Source: Acanthaster planci (Eukaryota; Echinodermata; Asteroidea; Valvatida; Acanthasteridae). Taken from it: a DNA stretch of 64,000 bases. Below, in pieces: positions 60,001-64,000 of this stretch (position 1 is the first letter of the stretch; every line of letters begins with the position of its first letter). The notes beneath the pieces were generated by a model. That model was not told where the DNA came from. It did not search any database and saw nothing but the letters and a program-made list of their open reading frames with translations. The stretch covers positions 966,238-1,030,237 of the forward strand of contig NW_019091480.1 of assembly GCF_001949145.1 (NCBI RefSeq), given 5' to 3'. The translations under genes were made by a program, and so were the position numbers.

Positions 60001-62713
60001 GCTTTGTGGACTCAGCTCTGAAGGGGAAGGATTGGTGTCGGCTATACATCACTTAGCCATTTTCACACTAAGCACCAATTCGGACGAAATGCTTTGGTGT
60101 GTAATACGGTACACTGTATTCATAGCGAAATGTATGTGCCGTTTCGTTCCTAATAAATGTGTGTCTGGACACCAGACTTAATTAAAAAAGTATATAAATT
60201 TAGCGTTGATGAAATCAGTAGATCTTTATTAATATCACGACCTCACATCAAATATCCCTTGCACAAGTACGGTTAGGTTATAGGAAGGAAGGTTTGTTGT
60301 TCATGAAGTGTAATCCCCGCCCCCCCCAAAAAAAAGTGGTGACTTTGTCCTATCTACAAGTCGTTTTACCTGAATAAAATAGGAATAAATTTGGAATGAG
60401 AAAAGGGTTTGCGGGTACACCATGAATCAATCTCTTATGGGCGAGGTGTGGTTCTTAAAAGAACCGGTGAGAGTTAACAGGAGAGTGTGCCGGACTGGAG
60501 TGGATAGCTGGTTATAAAGGTAATCGTGGAGCGTGGAACCGGATTCGCGGGTTGTGTGACTCAGCGTGTGCGCTGTTGCGTGAGGGTGTTGGGTCCTGTG
60601 GCGGTGTGGGGTGACGGAATTGGCGGGAAACCCTGGGATCTGGTATAGGAGACCCTTGTGCCAAGGGGGGAGGGGACCGGGGGTAGCTTCGGATAGAGAA
60701 GACCCTAACGCCTGGGGTGGGGGTATGGGTTTCGTGTTGAGTTGGTGTATGTTTGGGCGCTAGTAGTGGGCGCCAGATGTCGCTGAGCTTGAAATCGATG
60801 TCCTGAGGTACGTTGTTGTGCCGGAAAATCTTGGTGGCTTCTTGGATTCTCCTTGGGAACCAGTTCTGGATGGGGGCGATGAGCTCTGTTTTGCCCCATT
60901 CGATGCGGTGGTCCGTGGAGTGTGCATGTTTGATGATGGCCGACTTGTCGTATTCTCCTCGCCGGCCGTGCGACCGGTGTTCTTGAAGTCTAGTGCCGGT
61001 TTCCCCGATGTATACTTGGTCACATTCACATGGAATGCGATATGCACCAGGGCCACTGCTGGGTTGGTGCTTGTCCGTGTGGTTGTGAAGTGCAGCCTGC
61101 AGCTTGTTGGGTGCTGAATGGTATACTTTGATGTTGGCCGACTGCAGGATGCTCCGGGATTGGTGGGAGGTGGGGCCCAGGTACGGTAGATAAACTGTGA
61201 CGTTTGGGGATGGGGGGGGGTTCGGGTATAGGTGACACTAACGTCCTGGGGGAGGGCATGGAACGGTGGATAGTTGGTTGCGGTAGCCGTTCATCTTGAG
61301 GGCGGACTTGATGTGGTGGAGTTTTTGGCGTAGGTTGTTTTGGTTGCAGATCTCGTAGGCTCTGCGGACGAGGGTGCGGTTGATGACTGAGGTCTTGATG
61401 GCTGGGCGGTGGAAAGATCACTGGTGCAGGTACTGGACACGGTGGTACCGGTTGAGGGTAGGCCTACCGTCTGGGTTTCTTGACAGGTGAACATCTAAGA
61501 AGGAGAGTGTCCGTCTTGTTTGGATTTGGAATGCACTGCAACATTTTGGGACGTAGCACGCACTCCCCTCCCACTACACGGGAAGATATTGTCAAAACGA
61601 ATACAACCTGAACTTGCTAGCAGAAACCGCTGATTTCCTTGCAGATGTTTTTTGGATATACAAAAGTTAGGTAGCTGGAGAGTTGATGGATTGTTCCCAC
61701 CCACTTTATCGTACTGCGAAGCGTTGAGTGTGGAACTGATGCCCAAAACGTGTCACTGCACTGTCGACAAGTAGCTATGAAGGAAGCCTGCGTTTTCCCT
61801 AGATAGTAAAGAATCGCCCCTCTCACATGCCATGATGGTTCTTTGAGGTTTTATTTTGGCAACTTACTTACTCTGAAACTCAGGCTTGTATGCAGTTTAT
61901 AACTAGAATAGCGAAGGTTAGCTCTCGCCTCGTTTGCTTCAATCGGATGATCGTCTGAACTCTTCCAAAGCGACGCGAAAAGAGGACGAGCTTTAGCGAA
62001 CTCATGTATTTCTGCGCTTTGTTAATACAGACAAAACTAACTAATCAGGAGCCTACTGTGAATTCATGCCCCATGAAACTGACTCATGCAATTGTAGTTT
62101 CTTAGAGGTTGCTACACATTGTGCAATTATTACAATATCAAAACAAAAATCATGAGGGTATTATTTATTTTCTTATGGCGCACGGTGTGACACGGACACC
62201 ATTGACGGGGCAGTGCCGAGAATTTTGTAACGGCAACTTTCTATTGGAGAAGCGAACTGTATGATCATATCAAAGAGGAAACGTATCACCAAATCCCTAC
62301 AGCTATATTGCACAAGACTTGAATCAAGTTTGATTAGATCTGTCTTGCTCTGTTGAATCATTGCAGGAACCTCGGCTGGCCCGCAGTGTGCGAGTGCGAC
62401 CAATTACAATGTGGCCCCCACCCAGCAAGTTGCCAATTTTCCCCAAGGAAATGCCTGCGCTCCCCAACCCGTTGGAGGTCCTGCCATTCAAGCACCGCAG
62501 CCTGTGAATGTTGCCCCACAGCCGGCTGGCGTTGCTCCCCAGCAGTTGGTTGTCACTGTACCGGGCCAAGACCCACCGAAGAGGCCCGCTGGAGCCGGGA
62601 TGCAGACGGCCGAAGGACCGCAGGCGTTTGTTAACCAGGCAGGCGTTGCCGAAACCGGAGGAAGTGAGCATTTCCATCACGATGACAAGAAAGGTCTTCT
62701 TGAAACTTCTTAA
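53880..62713 (+). CDS. Gene D: MS4A/CD20-like four-transmembrane protein (six coding exons)
   Basis: Joining 53880-54092, 55162-55224, 55836-55988, 58571-58699, 58983-59115 and 62367-62713 gives 345 aa, all GT-AG, with the phases of the array. TM1 is at about 32-55, TM2 at 66-83, TM3 at 93-118 and TM4 at 148-172. The loop has CHPDP and a second Cys. TM4 ends CYGVCVCC, and the C-terminus is DDKKGLLETS. The N-terminus is four residues shorter than C through an in-frame deletion (MTQPAVITQQSG). Exon 2 is unusually diverged. Intron 5 (59116-62366) is expanded by a hAT MITE and a Penelope-like relic. Intron 2 is only 611 bases, lacking the block seen in B and C. All splice sites are intact, so the gene looks functional. 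Function is inferred from the family only. Confidence 0.8.
55162..55224 (+). CDS. Gene D coding exon 2 (TM2, diverged)
   Basis: 21 codons, FFSFAGFLGLVAEFKK and SNKCM, between tctctgtag and GTAAGA. It differs from the B/C product at nine or so positions, while exons 1 and 4 are almost unchanged. Confidence 0.8.
55836..55988 (+). CDS. Gene D coding exon 3 (TM3 and outer loop)
   Basis: 51 codons after ttcgttccag. TM3 is like B and C; the loop, with DSGYDCHPDPGRSYD, is distinct and one residue longer. The donor is GTAAAA. Confidence 0.8.
57520..57990 (+). repeat. MITE-family copy in intron 3 of gene D
   Basis: From ggatccatgaaattaatttt to catggtccccttaa it matches intron 3 of B at the same place and, inverted, the element at 47368-47965. 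The insertion therefore predates the B/D split and was lost with the shortened intron 3 of C. Confidence 0.5.
58571..58699 (+). CDS. Gene D coding exon 4 (TM4)
   Basis: 43 codons, PSRQAVDSLLAILG to YTPVT, between gatttcacag and GTATGT. Only one residue (CVCC against CSCC) differs from C. Confidence 0.85.
58983..59115 (+). CDS. Gene D coding exon 5 (Gln-rich tail)
   Basis: It starts VQCVPQPANALFVPM after tttattcaaag and ends in phase 1 before GTAGGT. It is the shortest exon 5 among the intact copies, and Cys replaces the Tyr of VQYVPQ. Confidence 0.8.
59452..59852. mobile_element. hAT-type MITE, 401 bp
   Basis: The element starts CAGTGATGTAGTCGAGTAC and ends ACTCAACTACAAGACTG, giving terminal inverted repeats of about 27 bp. 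It is flanked by perfect 8-bp duplications GTTCTGAC (59444-59451 and 59853-59860), the size made by hAT transposases. The centre is a long palindrome built from gtactcgg units near 59630-59680. Gene C has a single gttctgaccatc at the same place, an empty site. No transposase is encoded. Confidence 0.85.
60450..60465 (-). other. Histone-type 3' stem-loop look-alike
   Basis: On the minus strand GGTTCTTTTAAGAACC fits the histone mRNA stem-loop pattern (GGYYYT, four-base loop, ARRRCC). It is followed by ACACC and, about 15 bases later, a purine word AAGAGAT. No histone gene precedes it; it lies downstream of the Penelope-like relic on the same strand. Coincidence is possible. Confidence 0.3.
60690..61561 (-). 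pseudogene. Penelope-like retroelement relic (RT C-terminus and GIY-YIG)
   Basis: Read on the minus strand, the upstream part gives LSFLDVHLSRNPDGRPT, then LHHIKSALKMNGY, which match the C-terminal region of Penelope-like reverse transcriptases (LPFLDV..R..DG; HI.SAL..NGY). Further on come VTVYLPYLG, YRIPCECDQVYIGETGTRL and WFPRRIQEA, the linker and GIY-YIG endonuclease with its Arg. Stops at 61420-61418 (TGA) and 61240-61238 (TAG) break the frame, and the N-terminal RT motifs are missing. It lies in intron 5 of gene D, antisense to it, and is absent from B and C. It is inactive. Confidence 0.75.
62367..62713 (+). CDS. Gene D terminal coding exon 6
   Basis: After aatcattgcag it reads GTSAGPQCASATNYNV and ends KKGLLETS then TAA. 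The acceptor and the exon are intact in spite of the large insertions in the intron before it. Confidence 0.85.
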
Positions 62714-64000
62714 ATCATCGTAAATGGTCCCTCCTTCCCAAAGTTTTTGTCGTCTAGCGTTGAATTTATATTGAAACAAGTACCCACTGAACTTATATGG
62801 CCCAATCAGCTTAGAAAATGAAACAATTACACGTGATAGTCTTTTGTTACACTTGGGAAACAGTTTCAAAACGTTCAAAACCAAGTTTGCCCAATCAAAC
62901 CATTGTGAATGTATATGGCGTATATGCTCTGTAGTGGTTATAGCACTGCGTGGAAAATTTCTATTACTATGGTACTTATACTTTCTTTTAGCAGGGTTTC
63001 TGTCATTCGTTGTGCACATTAGAACATTTTTTGAGCATTAGAGATACCATTATTATTACATTTTTATTGTTGTTTAAAGTGTATTTGTATTCCAACATTA
63101 AAAGGTTTGTGTTTACTTCAAGCAGTCTCTGGATAAACAAGTCCACTTGAATTTGACATTTGTTTTTAGTATGACGTTAATTGGGGTTGGCCAAAATTTA
63201 GCTAAATCTCTGAAAAGCATTTGTCACACTCATGCTCACTTTGGCGATATCTCTTATTTTTGTGTAGTTGGATATGTAACAGTGGAATTTAAATGATAAG
63301 AAACACTATCGGGAAAAAAAGGCTGTGGAAAAAGTTTCAGAGGAAATGACGACAGCCAATGTATATCGTTAGTTACTTGCCGACCGAAGCTCTATTTGCC
63401 GATGGAATTAATTCCGGGGGGGGGCGTAGCACCGCCTACACCCCCGGTCGCTACGCCCGTACTTTAACCCCCAAACCTTTAGGCTAAGGCCGAGGCTTAA
63501 CCCTCAAGGCCCATGCCTTCAGTACTTACCTGTACTGCTGATAAACACTTGAAAGTCACATCATAACGGATTCTACCTTTAATTCGTTAAATTCGTTAAA
63601 TTTCAGGGATTTTTAAATTTTTCAATTACATTTTTGCTTGAAATTTGCTATTCTGTATAACAAAGTACTGTGAGCTGTGTGCAAAGTATGCAGTGTCTAA
63701 TTTAATCATGTTACCACTGAGGAGGAAAAACGCTCTGGGCAGTATTAACATATTTTCGCAATAACAGCATCTAATTTGTTACCACAATAGACCTAGCTAG
63801 TATATGATGTAGATAGACCACATCATCTGATACGTACGTGCTAGTGGACTGCTGATCACACTCCAACAACATCATCTGATACGTGCTAGTGGACTGCTGG
63901 TCACACTCCGACCACATCATCTGATACGTGCTAGTGGACTGCTGGTCACACTCCGCCCACATCGTCTGATACGTGCTAGTGGACTGCTGATCACACTCCA
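62714..64000. other. 3' flank of gene D and start of a further 5' flank
   Basis: The D 3' flank parallels those of B and C to about 63350. From about 63460 the sequence switches to the flank found upstream of D (caaggc ladder, ttcgttaaattt, tttaatcatgtt, ggactgctgatcacactc). A further copy of the gene is therefore expected to the right of the window. Confidence 0.5.
63817..64000. repeat. 45-bp minisatellite, four or more units
   Basis: Units of 45 bases built around catcatctgatacgtgc and tggactgctg repeat four times and run off the edge. The first unit has four extra bases. Upstream of gene D there is one related unit near 49507-49552, so the array grew from a single copy. Because 45 is a multiple of three, it creates a false repetitive open frame on the minus strand. 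Confidence 0.85.

Noticed and set aside
62324-63019. 231-codon minus-strand open frame, the longest in the window
   Set aside because: It lies antisense over exon 6 of gene D. The same antisense opening occurs over exon 6 of B (26375-26710) and C (39776-40054), so it follows from the codon make-up of the sense exon.
63771-63962. Minus-strand frame with a 15-residue repeat (ECDQQSTSTYQMM)
   Set aside because: It is a by-product of the 45-bp minisatellite, whose unit is a multiple of three.
1-64000. CRISPR arrays, bacterial operons, ribosome binding sites or phage genes
   Set aside because: The DNA is eukaryotic, with spliced genes and no regular direct-repeat and spacer pattern. The only regular array is the minisatellite, which has no unique spacers.

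Overview
This is eukaryotic genomic DNA, about 40% GC by eye, with GT-AG introns, long introns and intergenic spacers, many degenerate repeats and two runs of N. The protein family, the frequent tacatgta-type words, tRNA-derived SINEs and a Penelope-like element suggest a marine invertebrate deuterostome, such as a lancelet or an ambulacrarian. The species cannot be fixed from the sequence alone.

The core of the window is a head-to-tail array, all on the + strand, of genes for four-transmembrane proteins that most resemble the MS4A/CD20-like family. Four copies can be assembled completely from six coding exons each: A (8516-12882, 286 aa), B (19861-26698, 340 aa), C (33608-40018, 352 aa) and D (53880-62713, 345 aa). 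Every copy has the same intron phases (0,0,0,0,1). A is the diverged member; B, C and D are recent duplicates. A 3' relic of a further relative lies at 123-795. The last 0.5 kb repeats the 5' flank of copy D, so another copy probably starts beyond the window. Between A and B there is a dead copy of exon 5 of gene A (15270-15448).

Each protein has a short Pro/Gln-rich N-terminus, TM1, TM2 split between exons 1 and 2, TM3, an outer loop with a C-x-P-x-P motif and a second cysteine, TM4 ending in a cysteine cluster, and a long Gln/Pro-rich tail ending in an acidic dileucine motif (DDK[KE]GLL). B, C and D also share a noncoding 5' exon with a good splice donor, 2.5-3.9 kb upstream of the ATG.

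The rest is repeats and introns. Supported items are a 401-bp hAT-type MITE with perfect 8-bp target duplications in intron 5 of D; a decayed Penelope-like element (RT C-terminus plus GIY-YIG) in the same intron; a 909-bp GC-rich insertion with AATAA flanks, caught in a 1.75-kb duplication bounded by Ns; a roughly 600-bp MITE near 47.4 kb with relatives in intron 3 of B and D; two inverted-repeat elements; tRNA-derived SINEs; and a 45-bp minisatellite at the right edge. Most other open frames are short or antisense to real exons.
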